Below, one piece after another: positions 1 to 11,800 of a DNA stretch of 64,000 nt. The notes under the pieces are model-generated. The model was not told the DNA's origin, ran no database searches, and saw nothing but the letters and a program-made list of their open reading frames with translations. How positions within the stretch are numbered: position 1 is the first letter of the stretch; every line of letters starts with the position of its first letter. This stretch comes from Chrysoperla carnea. Its lineage: Eukaryota; Arthropoda; Insecta; Neuroptera; Chrysopidae. The stretch lies in contig NC_058337.1 of assembly GCF_905475395.1 (NCBI RefSeq), positions 12,946,983 to 13,010,982 on the forward strand, written 5' to 3'. A program made the position numbers and the translations under genes.

Positions 1-788
1 TCCGAAGCGATTTAATTTGCCCATAAACAAACTCATACCAGAAAAGCACCCAACCCGATTCCTTTATACGCTAGTAAAGTAGAACGCCATCTCGTGTTTT
101 ATTTTTATTTTTTGGTTTTATTTTCTCTCTAATTCATAAGAATATCCAGGAAAACGGTAAAATTGCAATTATGGTTTATTATTGGGTGTGTTTTCACAAA
201 TTATGATAATAAAAACGGTCAGGGAATTTTTCTTATCAACATGGAAGTCAAGGAATTTCAAATTAATTAATTCGATTGCCATCTTGTGTTTATGATTCGA
301 GAAAATTTCAAAAAAATGTGAACCAGGTCGTTACACACGGTGGGATTGTTTGGGTTTTGAGAATCAAAGTCCATTTTTGTGTCGTCTTAAAACATACGTT
401 AGATTTACAATGTCTTAAAATGAGGTCACGTACAGAGTTTTGGAAAAGTTTTTTTCTGGACTTTATAGAATTAACTTCTTGAAAAATAGTGACTGAATAT
501 CATAAAATGTTCTCTTACTATGAAAAATAGTTTCTTGTCTTTATTGACTTTATGGCCTAACATGATGAACAAAAGTTTGAACCCTTCACCTTGGGATGAT
601 TCCTGGACACGGGCCTGATGTGAGCAAATGTAGAAAACTGCTATTTATCGAAAGTGTTCAGATTGTTGGCCATAGTAGCTCACAAACGAATAATTGTAAA
701 TTACGTCGGTAAATCGCGTTGAGATTTCATCAGTAAATACACTAATAATTTACTAGATTTACAATAACACCTTCGATTTTTTTTCTAG
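1..788. other. gene-free stretch, probably intron of the FAHD2-like gene
   Basis: I see no exon with recognisable protein similarity here. The stretch precedes the last coding exon of the FAHD2-like gene and ends in a clean pyrimidine-rich acceptor at 787-788, so it is most likely intron. Short open frames such as 276-482 have no similarity or codon pattern that suggests a gene. Confidence 0.5.
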
Positions 789-936
789 GTTATTTACATT
801 ATACCCAGGTGATGTAATTTTAACAGGGACACCTGCTGGAGTGGGTGTGTTTAGAAATCCTCCTCTATATTTACAAAAAGGTGATGTAATAAGTGAAATT
901 GAAGGTATCGGAAAAATGATAAATAAAGTAGTTTAA
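789..936 (+). CDS. FAHD2-like fumarylacetoacetate hydrolase domain protein, last exon (partial)
   Basis: This is the 3'-terminal coding exon of a FAH-domain protein. Members of the family are metal-dependent hydrolases or decarboxylases that act on acylpyruvates or oxaloacetate-like substrates, and FAHD2 proteins are predicted to be mitochondrial. The exon follows a TTTTTTTTCTAG acceptor and encodes about 48 residues. They include the family's end-of-domain signature ([13 protein letters not shown]) and the short tail [12 protein letters not shown]...INKVV before TAA at 934-936. The strong match to the FAHD2A/B C-terminus, rather than FAHD1, rests on the FRxPPxxLxKGD segment. The exon begins with one base that completes a codon from the previous exon. 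The remaining exons lie upstream of the window. An AATAAA hexamer starts at 937, one base after the stop. Confidence 0.85.
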
Positions 937-942
937 AATAAA
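937..942 (+). terminator. candidate poly(A) signal of the FAHD2-like gene
   Basis: A canonical AATAAA hexamer directly follows the TAA stop. A second AATAAA lies about 13 bases further on. The sequence shows the hexamer only; cleavage is inferred. Confidence 0.5.
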
Positions 943-2077
943 GTGTAAAGAATAAATGTTGGTTTTTTAATTTTAATCATGTACAATACTTAAAAATGAT
1001 GTACTTAAAATAATCACCTACACATTATACAATAAAACCAAATTAATTAGAATTTTAACTTCTTTTAATTTAAAATTATTTCCTGTATATAATCCATTTT
1101 CATTTTCATTTATCCAATAGAAAGAATAATTCACGCCTAAAGATGTAACCTCATGAAGAAGCTTGCCTTAAAATTTACTAATCCGACTAGAATGTCTCGT
1201 GATAATAATAAAAGTTATTAACTTTTCTTTTTTTTAAAGAACAGCAATAGATCTTTTTCATGAAAAATTGAAATACTTTTTGTTAACTTTTTATGAAAAT
1301 TTAGGTAACTCGAAAATTACGCATTTTTAAAAATAAAAACACTATGATAAAAATGGTTAAAAAGTCACCATATTTGAAATAATTTAAAACTATTTTTATT
1401 GGCTAGTAGCCCATGATGTCAATTATTATTTTCAATACTACAATTTTAGTTCTTATCAATTATTTCCTAGGATCGATATTTTTCGATTTAGACCCGAAAA
1501 AGGGGGTCGTGATTATTGTTTGTTACGTAACTCGTTTATTTTTAATCTTACACGAAAATGGTTATTACCAAAGTTTTTTGAAATTGAATTTCCTACACTT
1601 TTAATCCTTATCATTTTTTTCTTAGGATCGATATTTTTTTTCGGACCTAGTGTCAGAACGAGTACCACCGACTTTCCTTAGCTTCTGGACGACGTCATCT
1701 ATAGTTGTGATGAAGACTAAGATGGCCCCAGCTTGGTCCTGCTTGGCCCAGTAACCAGTATAGCTGACTAAAAAGGAACGGCTTCGCACTACACTGAATA
1801 AATGTCATATCTTACATTGGTCTCAGTGTATTTCGGAACGTACCTTTAGATAGGGGCTAAAGTAAAAAAGTGTTCAGCTGCTAACATCAAATACCAGTTC
1901 TGAAATTGACCAGAATGGCGCTTGTGTAGCAAAAGGGGGATTGATGTTTAGATATCTATCCTATTCTTATTGCTTTGCGCACTTCTGTTAAAACTTGGAG
2001 GGTAGAGGGAAGGAGTACAATCTTACTTGATCTTTTGACTCAAAAAGTGTCCACAAAATAGCATTTAATAAAAGGGC
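943..2077. other. intergenic, no gene seen
   Basis: AT-rich spacer between the FAHD2-like gene and C1D. The open frame 1413-1604 has no recognisable similarity. A GGCGCTTGTGTAGC tract near 1916 is a fragment of the small inverted-repeat family seen complete at 2081 and 3096. Confidence 0.4.
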
Positions 2078-2080
2078 TAT

Positions 2081-2230
2081 AATGGCGCTCGTGTAGCGGG
2101 AAAAGTGTAATTGTATCAGAGAGTGAGAGATCATTATACAAATGTATTATACAGCTTTATACTCCGTCCTTACTTTTCCTATGTCTATGATGTACATACA
2201 TGGTCCTCTCTGAAACAACAATGCCATCTT
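2081..2230. mobile_element. small inverted-repeat element (MITE-like), copy 1
   Basis: The left end reads AATGGCGCTCGTGTAGC. Internal sequence is shared with the element at 3096-3265: a GAGAGTGAGAG tract followed by a TATACTCCGTCC...TTTTCC motif that is roughly the reverse complement of its left half. The right end is degenerate (AATGCCATCTT). It has no coding capacity. The boundaries are approximate. Confidence 0.5.
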
Positions 2231-3095
2231 AATTTATACACCAATCTGAATACCTCTGATATTAGTTAAATTTGGAAAAAATTAGTTGCAGGATCGGACC
2301 CGTTTTTTTGTGTAGGACATAATATTAATATGTATAACTCAGATTTGTGGCTAAAGTATTTATTTTTTAGAAAAAAGTTAAATTGGAAAGTTCTTGGTAA
2401 TAAAAAAATCTATAACTTTTGTATTTACCATTTTTTACATATCAGTATTTAATTTTGTGTAAAACAGTCATAATTCATTGAGTATATCAGAAAAGATGGC
2501 CATGAATTGTTTTACATTTACTATTTTAAAATTTTACAGAAATCTTTAATTTATGGTTCAAAATGATGATCATAGATGGAGCAGTAAAATGTCAGTTTAA
2601 TTTTTTTTAAATATATCTTTATCAATTATAGCTCATGTGTTATTTTGATGTATGAGCTATATTGTTTACTGTTTCATTAAAATCCATTCGCTTGTTTTTG
2701 CGCGAAAGAGTAAAAAAAACCGAGCCCACTTCACTGGGCTTAAAACCACCGCTTTATAGCCTCCACCTCTCTTGATTTCACTTACCCCCCTTCCAAAACA
2801 TTCGAAGGGATTGTTTTACTAAGCTAAAATAAATGCACAGTTTTCATTTTTTTTAAAGTATAAAGTATGATTACTTCATTCATTGAGTATATCTGAAAAG
2901 ATGGTCATGAATTATGTTTTATCTATCTCTGTAAGTACTCTTCAGAAGTTTATAACAGATGTTCAAAGATGATTTTATGATTTTGAAAAGCTCAAAAATT
3001 TATTTGCATTAATTTTCTGATTTGAAAATAATCTGTCTGGAGTTTTTCCAAAAACTGTTTAATAACTCAAAAACGGTGAATTTTAGGAAAAATAT

Positions 3096-3265
3096 AATGG
3101 CGCTAGTGTAGCATAGGACATGTATATCAAGGACAAAGGAAAAGAAGGGACAGAGTGTAACTGTACCAGAGAGTGAGAGGGTATTATACAACTTTATACT
3201 CCGTCCCTTCTTTTCCCATGTCTATGATGTTTTACATGGTATCAATGCTACACCAACGTCATCTT
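3096..3265. mobile_element. small inverted-repeat element (MITE-like), copy 2
   Basis: The terminal inverted repeats are AATGGCGCTAGTGTAGCAT at the left and ATGCTACACCAACGTCATCTT at the right, an imperfect reverse complement. Inner arms (GGAAAAGAAGGGACAGAGTG and the CCGTCCCTTCTTTTCC counterpart) make the element nearly palindromic. It shares interior sequence with 2081-2230. Non-coding. Confidence 0.6.
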
Positions 3266-3498
3266 AATTAAATACAATTTTAGGGTCAGTTTTTTAACAC
3301 CGAGATTGCGTTTCTTCTCTTTACATTCCATATTTATATCTGTGAAATATTTAATCCATAGAGATAATGCAGACGAACGAGGTACATAGAGATAATACAG
3401 AAGAAGGTCGAATGTTCCTTCTTTTTTTGTACTCTACAGACTAACAGACCCCTCTGGCGTTCTCTATCTCTATTATCCATTATCTCGATAAATTAATC

Positions 3499-3752
3499 CA
3501 TGGAGGTTATAAAGAAGGAGAACGATCGCAATAGAAAATATTGTCCCCAAAATATGGACAAAATAAGTGAGGCGCTGGGATCGCTAAGTTGTCTCATTAA
3601 ATGCGGGCTGTTGTGCGCTAATATACTACTTCTTGACGACAGCGTGGCTGGCTGAAAATGAACTATAAATTCTACAAATTTTCAGGGACAGGTGCGCTAA
3701 TGCTTTAGAGTTTAGTACATAGCGATCGTTCTCCTTCTTTATAACCTTCATG
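3499..3752. mobile_element. hAT-like MITE with 8-bp target site duplication, upstream of C1D
   Basis: A 254-bp element has terminal inverted repeats of 31 bp that differ at one position; they start CATGGAGGTTATAAAGAAGG and end with the matching complement ...CCTTCATG. It is flanked on both sides by AATTAATC (3491-3498 and 3753-3760), a perfect 8-bp direct repeat of the size made by hAT-superfamily transposases. There is no coding capacity. It sits 184 bp upstream of the first C1D ATG and so may overlap its promoter or 5' leader. Confidence 0.8.
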
Positions 3753-3935
3753 AATTAATCACTCAGAAAACCATGAAGCATGAAAACAAAATAAATAGGT
3801 TATGGGTAGATAACAACAAAAGTCATGTTAACATATAACCTCGTGTAATGTGTGTTAGTCAAAATCAAAATATTTTTTAGTTCATTATAATCTATGAAGA
3901 ATATGATTTTTATTTTTTTTTTATAATAATAACTA

Positions 3936-4259
3936 ATGGAAATGGGCATGGATAATAATTCGACAAATTCAATCCCTAAATTGAATTGGGATGAATTAAA
4001 GGGTAGTATAAATCCCGAAAATATAAGTAAATACGAAAGTAGTATATCACAAGTAAATGATGTATTAGATGCTTTTTTTATGAATAATGTTTATGATAAA
4101 CTGACTGTAGCTGAACAAATTAAATATGATTTATTTGCTAGTTACGCGTTATGTTCTTTACACTGGATATACATGAGGAACATTGGCAAATGTCCTGTAA
4201 AAAATGGATTAAAACAAGAGCTAGACAAAATTAAGGAATATTCAAATCGATTGCAAGTT
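3936..4259 (+). CDS. C1D: C1D exon 1
   Basis: First coding exon, 108 codons, ending in phase 0 before a GTGAGT donor. It holds the whole C1D/Sas10 helical domain. Confidence 0.9.
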
Positions 4260-5783
4260 GTGAGTATTTGAACTAATCAGTAAGAATAGTGACAATCGTT
4301 TATAGTGACATTAAAGGGTTTACTAGTCTCGGTAAAAACGTAATAAAAAACCGCAAGCAGTGTTTGTTTCTTGCTAAATTTCTTTTTTTATAAAATTTAA
4401 TTTGCTACGACTTTTCTATAGTCTTTCGAGATTTGTCGGGGGTGTAGGCCAAAAACAATGGCAGATTGAATTAGAGCTCCAAAACATAAAGTTAATTATT
4501 TAGTCCGGAACACAAACTATTCTATTTTAGACGAATTTTTTAAATTCGGGAATTTTGTTCTTAGTGGATTTACGAATCAAATGCACAGAACATTTTTATT
4601 TATTAAAATATACGAAAAGGATGTTTTTTGAGGACAAATTAACAGTTTTACCTTGTGATTGCGTTTATTCACTGATCCACGGGTTGGCCATGCCTATAAT
4701 GGAGTCGAGTTAGCACGGATCTGTGGGTTTTTTTAGCTTTTTTATTAACTGTGATTACGTTCATTCACTGATCTTCAAAATCTGAGAAAAGCTCAAAAAA
4801 ATTGGATAATATTCTGTTCACGCTAATCATCTACTCCAAGTCATTTTAACGTGAGACTCACGCTAAGATGATATTCTGTTCGCACTAATCATTTACTCCT
4901 AATTATCTTAACGTGGGACTCAAGCTTAACTCACGATCGTGTCCGATAATCCCACCCATTTAACCCTAAAATATAATATGCTACAACTGAAACTTATCAT
5001 GTGTATTACTATTTTCGAAATAAACATAAATAATGAATATTTTTTTCGTGTTTTTTCGATATTTGAAAGGAATTTAGGGTAAAATGTGTCTTGTGATTCG
5101 TGTTTTGGGGTTCAAAAATATAAAATTAGGATAATTTTGTCCGGTTATTGGACGATTCTATTACAGCAGCATTTTGACTGATTTAAAAAGGGTTTGGCCA
5201 GACCTATAGTACGCTCAGTCATTAAGAAACGAAATAAATACGGTTTCATTACGATAGCCGTAGCCCTACATGTTATCGAAATCGATGTCATATTATCGTT
5301 AGCATGTTAACAAATATTTATTTATATCAAATTAAAATAATTACCCGCAGTATAATGGTATCTCAAATTATGTTGGTTTATGCGAAAAAAAAAAATAGTC
5401 GAAATATGTGATTTCAACTTTAAGCTTCGATTATTCGAAAATGAAGCGAAAATAGATGTTTTTTCTTTTTGCTTTAGTTTAATGTATTTAACAAAACTCC
5501 CGATGATAGAAACATGCGGAAAAAGTATTCAATAGCCTTCCCGAAGAATACTTCGTCATTGTGGAGCTGGTACGAACCCTAGGCTGAACCAAACAGCCAA
5601 ATCGATGTCACTATGAACGATTTTCACTGTAATAAAAACTGTACTTATTATATTATTTTTATTTAGATTGAAGATCGTAAAAATCGGCCCAAAATACAGA
5701 AAGATGCCGCAAAACGAATGGTTAAACATGAATTATGGCAAAATGATGTTCCTAATAAAAAAATTAAATTTTCTGACGAATAA
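3936..5783 (+). CDS. C1D: C1D nuclear exosome cofactor (Sas10/Utp3/C1D family), two exons
   Basis: Complete gene, join(3936-4259, 5667-5783), 146 aa. C1D (yeast Rrp47/Lrp1) binds the Rrp6/EXOSC10 subunit and helps the nuclear exosome process structured RNAs. The vertebrate protein is also described as a DNA/RNA-binding DNA-PK interactor. Exon 1 (108 codons) carries the Sas10/C1D helical domain, visible as LTVAEQIKYDLFASYALCSL and then WIYMRNIG and VKNGLKQELDKIKEY. Exon 2 carries the basic tail, with AAKRMVKHELW matching the C1D C-terminus. The donor is GTGAGT at 4260, the acceptor TTTATTTAG at 5666, phase 0. Length is close to the usual ~140 aa. In-frame ATGs also occur at 3942 and 3948; I took the first. 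An AATAAA hexamer overlaps the stop. Confidence 0.93.
4260..5666 (+). other. C1D intron
   Basis: A 1407-bp intron with no coding sequence seen. It contains a 62-bp tandem duplication (4809-4932) and short dispersed tracts such as the repeated CACTGATC motifs near 4670 and 4768. Confidence 0.7.
4809..4932. repeat. 62-bp tandem duplication
   Basis: Two diverged copies of a unit starting ATATTCTGTTC begin at 4809 and 4871. Both run through CTAATCAT, CTACTCC/TTACTCC and TTAACGTGAGACTCA/TTAACGTGGGACTCA. The unit lies within the C1D intron. Confidence 0.7.
5667..5783 (+). CDS. C1D: C1D exon 2
   Basis: Last coding exon, 38 codons plus TAA. It encodes the basic tail IEDRKNRPKIQKDAAKRM and onward. 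AATAAA occupies 5779-5784, overlapping the stop codon. Confidence 0.9.
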   Translation: MEDRKNRPKIQKDAAKRMVKHELWQNDVPNKKIKFSDE

Positions 5784-5873
5784 AATTTTGTACAAAAAAA
5801 AAAAATTATTGTAGAGTTTTGAACCATGGATTTTTATATTGAATATAGTGCAAATGTATGATTTTTCAAAATA

Positions 5874-6131
5874 GGCTAATCAAATGAAAAGTTTTCGAAT
5901 AATTAATTTCCAACAAGCTGGAAATTGTTTTAATACCTTTATCGAATCCTAAATGCGTGAAATCCCAGCTTGCGCAATTGCTTAGTCCGAGTTTGCGCAG
6001 TTGCATACCTCCTGGGATTGTGCAAACTCGAATTACATTCATTTAAGACCAAATAAAGGTTATAAAACGACTCCCAGCTTACTGGTAATTAATTCCTCAA
6101 AACACTTTTTATGGACTTTATTTGATTAGCT
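5874..6131. mobile_element. foldback MITE just after C1D, TA target duplication
   Basis: A 258-bp near-palindrome with ends GGCTAATCAAAT at the left and ATTTGATTAGCT at the right, each flanked by TA. Inner arms also pair: AATTAATTTCCAACAAGCTGG against CCAGCTTACTGGTAATTAATT, and AATACCTTTAT against ATAAAGGTTAT. Non-coding. It starts 90 bp after the C1D stop, so it could lie in or just beyond the 3' UTR. Confidence 0.7.
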
Positions 6132-6133
6132 TA

Positions 6134-8450
6134 AAGAGCACATGGTATTTAATTTATGGTATTTAAAAAAGTAAAACGAAAACAAACAAGCTAGAATATA
6201 TTTTATTTATTAACTGTTTTTTCTTCTTCGATTAATTTACTGTAATGTGGATACTATCAAAATAAAAAATAAAACGACGTATAAAGAAACTTTAAAATAT
6301 TAAACAGAAACTATAATTATATATTGTAGATTTGAATTCTACTGAATAAAATATTTGATACGCGTTTTTCATTTTGATATATATTTTCCAAAATATATGA
6401 TCGTATGCACTGAGCAAATCTTAGTAATCTAAATATTTAACAGTCTTAAGAGCCATCGTCGGAAATGATTTTTATGTTTCAGCAAATATCATATAAAAAT
6501 ATTTTTGTTAACGGTGCCACAATTTGAAGTTAGAATCTCTACCGATTAATACGTTCAGAAATAATGTTATAAACGTGAATCTGATGATTAGTGGCTCATA
6601 GACTCGTTTAGTCAATTTTCAATCAGAAAAATTATTGTTTATAGTTTTTTGTGATTGCGGACTAAGCCCCCCATCTTCCCCCTTATATTGCGGACGATGT
6701 GATTTTTAGGCTTTATTCTTCAAGTTGGCAGATTTTCAGCCATTCTGAAATCAGTTTCCTGATGTGACAAAACAGACATATTATCTGGCGTTTTGCGCTA
6801 TCTTTGCGGATCCCACTACGGAATATATGTCGATTAAAATCGGTTATACCCTTTCTAGAATCAGTTCAAACTTGAAACAGATGCTATATCTTTGGCACTC
6901 TATTGAGGCTTGGCCGCAGTCTTAGTTGTTTTTAATGTTACAGAAAAAAATTCGAATTGTCTCAAAGTATTCTTTCAATTTAATCATGTAATTTTTTCGG
7001 TAAGTTTTTCGAATTATTGAGAAAAAACAATTTTTGAAAGCGGGTATTTTTAGCTCACATTTTACTAATTGCAACCGCTGATATGTAGACATTTAGTAAG
7101 TGGTAGACTTCATTTGAAAAATTTTGGAATATTAATGGGCTATTTTTTTCATTTGTTTTTATTCTCATAACAATCAATACTGACAATCCCGGAGTTAGTG
7201 TATTTCAACATAAATATTTTTAACTTGGGATTATTCCCAAATATAAATTAACGTATTCTCCATAATTGTCTAACTAATCGAAACAGGAACAACAATAAGA
7301 AATTTTATAAGAGAAATAAATATAAGGATCCATAATACAAATATCGTATATGATTTAATATTTTAAATCGATTTATTTTGAAGACTAATAAAGTATATAA
7401 GTTTATTATTATTTAAATTTTTATATTTAATTAATGTTTGTTTAAAAAATAAAAAATATTCATGATATTTTTATTCTTTCTATCCATTATCTACATGAAT
7501 ACAAAACAAATAAAAAAATTATTATAATTTCATTGTGAAATCGAAGGTCATAAAAACAATTGGACGATTTTGAAAAATTGTAGCTTTTATGAAATTTCAA
7601 AAAGCTGTATCACCAAAAAAGGATGAGAAAAATTATCTCTAAATTTTTATGAACTTTGTTTATAATAGCAACGGGAATTCATAGAGCGATAAAATATAAG
7701 CAAAACGGGTCCTTTAAGTATATTTCGAAAAATCAATAATTTCCGAGTTATTGGTGATAGAAATTCGTCGTAGTATTTAACGTTAAATAACTAAAAAATT
7801 GGACGTTTTTTGAAAAAAGTATATCATACACTTTGTTAAGTACTATAAAAAACCGTGAAAACAAAATTCTTTTAAATTTCTGTTAAAATTGATATTAGTG
7901 AGAAAATCGAAAAAAGCGGTTATTCTTTAAGATTTAATTCTCTACAGATCTTGCTTTATGTTGTAATATTGATTTCGAAAATTAGTAATCTTACTAAGAA
8001 TTCAATTAGTATTGTAATCGTACACATTTTCGACACAAATTTATGCTAAGTGAGATACTTTCGACCTGCGACAAAAGTTATTCTCCCTAACTTAAATTTG
8101 TTCATTTTGCGAAAAATAGCTTCTCAATTGAGCAGTTAGTATCACAGACATATGGAGGTGTCAAATTTGTATGTATTGGATTCAACTACTGTTAATTTCC
8201 GTCATCCTGTGGACTGACTCAACTTGTGGAAAGTTTATAAGAAGAAGAAACAATGCTTTATGCCGGTAGGTAAAATTAAAAATAATTAAATATATTAACT
8301 TGAATAAGAGAGTATATTATTAAGATAAAAATACATTTCTTCAAAATAAAGTGTTAAAAAATTATCCGAATGAAAAACCTTTTAATGACAAAATATAGAT
8401 TAAGAAAAACTTATATTATTTATATAACAAAATTCATTTAAATATCTTCA
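6134..8450. other. intergenic between convergent C1D and CHMP1
   Basis: AT-rich spacer between two convergent genes. I find no exon, RNA gene or clear transposon ends in it. Confidence 0.5.
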
Positions 8451-8451
8451 T

Positions 8452-8569
8452 TTATTCCGCTTGCCTAAGACGCGCTAATCGCGAAGTAAGTTCATCTTGT
8501 TCAGCTCCTGCTACTGAGGTAGTTTCTGAAGCCGCAACAGTTGATGGTAAATCCATATTTAATTCAAGT
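8452..8569 (-). CDS. Chmp1: CHMP1 exon 4 (C-terminal, MIM motif)
   Basis: 38 codons plus TAA after a TTTCCAG acceptor. It encodes LELNMDLPST... and the C-terminal MIT-interacting motif that docks the Vps4 and spastin MIT domains. AATAAA on the minus strand (8451-8456) overlaps the stop. Confidence 0.92.
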
Positions 8570-8845
8570 CTGGAAATGATAAAAAAGTGTAAGGATGACT
8601 TGTTGGCTTCGAGTTATTATCGAGACATTATTGAAATAAATATCACGATATTCGAAATAAAATTTTATTTCGACTATCGTGGTATTTATTTCAGTAACTA
8701 TAAAAAAGTGATTTTTTATTTTAATTATCACCATCTTGTTTAAATTTGTAAATAAATTGTCTAAGGATAATAGTTCGTTTAAAAAATGAGAGAGCAACTG
8801 AGGCAAAAAATTTTATTTTCAACGAGCTGCAAACATCCGCTTCGC

Positions 8846-8880
<35 letters not shown>

Positions 8881-11800
8881 TGAAGCACATGCGTCAAATT
8901 CGGGTTTGCATATAGTCAAAGAAGCCCCAGCGACTGTTTCAAAAAATTTTGAATATTTTAGATTCAATCAAATTATTTTTAACTCATTTAAAAACAACTT
9001 AATAAATTTTAGAGAATTTCTAGATTATTCTTTAAATTTATTAAACAGTCCAGAATGCTCTAGAATAATTAAAATCATTTAAAACACCTCAATATGTTTT
9101 AGAGCTTTCTAGATCATTCTTAAAGTTTCTAACACTACCCAGAATATTTTAGAGTCATTCAGAAACATTTTCAACTCATTTAAAACCGTTTAATATATTT
9201 TAGAATTTAAATTTTTTAAATAATCCAGAATATTCTAGAATGATGAAAATCATTTTTATTTAGAATATTCTAGACTCAATCTAAATATTTTCAATTTATT
9301 TAAAACTGTTTAATATATTTTAGAGCTTTCCAGATTATTTTCGAAGCTTATATAGGCCAATAACCGGGTATTTTTTCTGCAATTTACTGCAGATATTTTT
9401 TTCATAATGGAATATGTTTAGGGGTTTCTTTCGAAACTAAATCCAAATTGGCGGGACGAAGGGGCTTAAGCTTCAGCCGCATATCTTGAAACCACGTTTT
9501 ATCAAATATGTCGTGAACTGGGCATGGTACAACAAAAATAGTAGGAATCATTTTCATAGAGAATAACATTTTCTATAAATTTTATTGGAAATTTTTTTGA
9601 AAGTCTAAAAAAAGTTTCTCAATTTTTATAATTGAAAATTCTTTCTAAGGAACTCTATTTTATATCCTCGCGAGTTTTTGTTTATTGAGTCTAAATGGAT
9701 ATCAATTATTTGGAAATATCAGTATCTGAGCGAATTAAGGCGTGTTTACTTGCTTTGACTACTGGCTGAGAGGATACGAGTTCGAAATTGATCTGTGTGA
9801 CTCCACCCACATCATAAAATTAATTGTATATTCGGATGTAGTTTAACAAATAAATAAAGATCACTATTTATCGTTTTTTATGCCGGACGTTAAAAGGTGC
9901 GCCGTGTCGACTCACTTTCATATAACACTGTTAATGTTTAAGTGTAACACATACGTTACACAATTCCTGTCTCTATCTCACTCGCACACATCTCCAAAGT
10001 TTTCCTAATTTGCGCCCTCGCGAATAAACAGTGATGTTTACGAAAAAATATTTCAAACAAAAGTTGTTTATATTTTTAATTTTTAACATTTTTTTTCATT
10101 TAAACTTTTGTTCTATCTCTTATGGTTTACAAGATGGGTCTTATAGGTGCAAGACCCAATTGATCTATGTTGCTGATTTACGAAATCAAACTCACTTTTT
10201 ACGTCCTGAGAATGCTATAAAAATTACAACTCCATATCTCTTTTCTTTTTTAAATTATCGTGTAGACGGGCGGAGAGACGGATAGACAACCGGAAATGAA
10301 CTAATTAGGTGATTTTAAGAACACCCATACTAAAATAGTATGCGTAGCTTTAATATTTTTAAGCGTTACAAAAACTTATGACTAAAATTAGTACACCTTG
10401 ATATATATTTTGAATATATACAGGGTATAATGAGTATACACTATTTAAATTTTCTTTTTTTTTACTTTAATCATTTTCAACTTTAAATTTGCGCGTAGCT
10501 CTATAGCCAGCCATTTTTTCGAAAAACTACGTTATCTAATCTACAAGTCGATTATTTCAGTAAATGAAAGCGGGATATTTCCAAATATCTTATACTTATG
10601 CATTTACAATTTAAATTAAATAATATACTTACGCATTCACAATTTAAATTCATTTAGAATAATTTTAGTAATAGGGAACAAGCAATATGTATTATGTCTA
10701 TGGTATTGAGAGTACATAAAGAAAAAAAATTATATACCCCGCTTCGTCAGCAACTTCTTGCAGCAAACTTTCAACATCATTTTGTGGAATTGAAGTTGTA
10801 ACAGTTTGAGCCATTGCATTATCCATGACACCACTTTGAACATCCAAATCTTCAAATTGTTGTTCAAATTTGTCCATGAGATTTGATATTTTTTCTAAAT
10901 TCATTGATTTCATTGCAGCATCCATTGCTTTCACTACACCCGCCATCGAATTAGTAACCTAAAATTTAAAATTGATTCCGTAATTTACTCTTTAAATTGC
11001 ATAAACCATCTAGACAAATTTTGTACAAATATCTCCGAACTTCGTTTAAGTCTTTTAATAAGCGGGTAAAAAGTTCCCATCGTTTTAGGTTCGGTATAAT
11101 TTCATTGATTATTTCGCTTCCTGTGACTTAATTACTACCATCAAATTAGATGAGATTTACTGAAATTTTAGAGACAGCAATGCCACCACCTATAATGCCA
11201 AGTTTTAGCTTTTAACCTGTAGAATAAAAATTTTCATGTGCGCAAATTTTCCACCTTTTTCCAGTTTTTTGCAATTTATTGGAAAACTATTTTAGAAAAA
11301 AAATAGGCTATTATATTTCATATTTTCTAGAAATTACACAGTTTTTTTTTTTAACGTTTACCATACAAAATGACAACTTTATTAATTATAATTGGGGCCA
11401 TGCAAAACTAATGCAAGATGTTACGCCAAAAAACATAACAATTGCAATTGTTGGAATTGCTTTTTAACTATAGCAAGAGTTATTGAAAATTGAAAAACAA
11501 TCCGTTTTTTAGCCATATATCGCAATTTTACAATTAACTAATAAATCGATTTGATGTTTGTATTGGACTCAAGTCAATTGCGCGTTTTTTTCGCATTATA
11601 CCGCTCGCCATTTTATTATTTTTGCAAGGCAAACCTTGAATTTCGGTATAATGCATGCTTTTGACCTACTGAACTTGAATTTCCAAACTGTTTGGAATTA
11701 GGAATTATTAACTGGATATGGAAATTTATTCCCAAATTAGACTAGTCTATGTAATCGCAAGACAAGATTTATTTGTTAAAGACTATTTTTTAACTCACCA

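Larger units (their letters stand above)
8570..10737 (-). other. CHMP1 intron 3
   Basis: A 2.2-kb intron containing a poly(T) run, a degenerate ~100-bp tandem repeat (8980-9350) and one copy of the dispersed GACGG-tailed repeat family (10024-10287). No coding exon seen. Confidence 0.7.

Noticed and set aside
8786..9082. 98-codon open frame across the poly(T) run
   Set aside because: The Phe tract is just poly(T), there is no similarity, and it lies in a CHMP1 intron.
10031..10285. 84-codon frame with a hydrophobic N-terminus
   Set aside because: It coincides exactly with a copy of the dispersed repeat family A; the same frame is broken in other copies.
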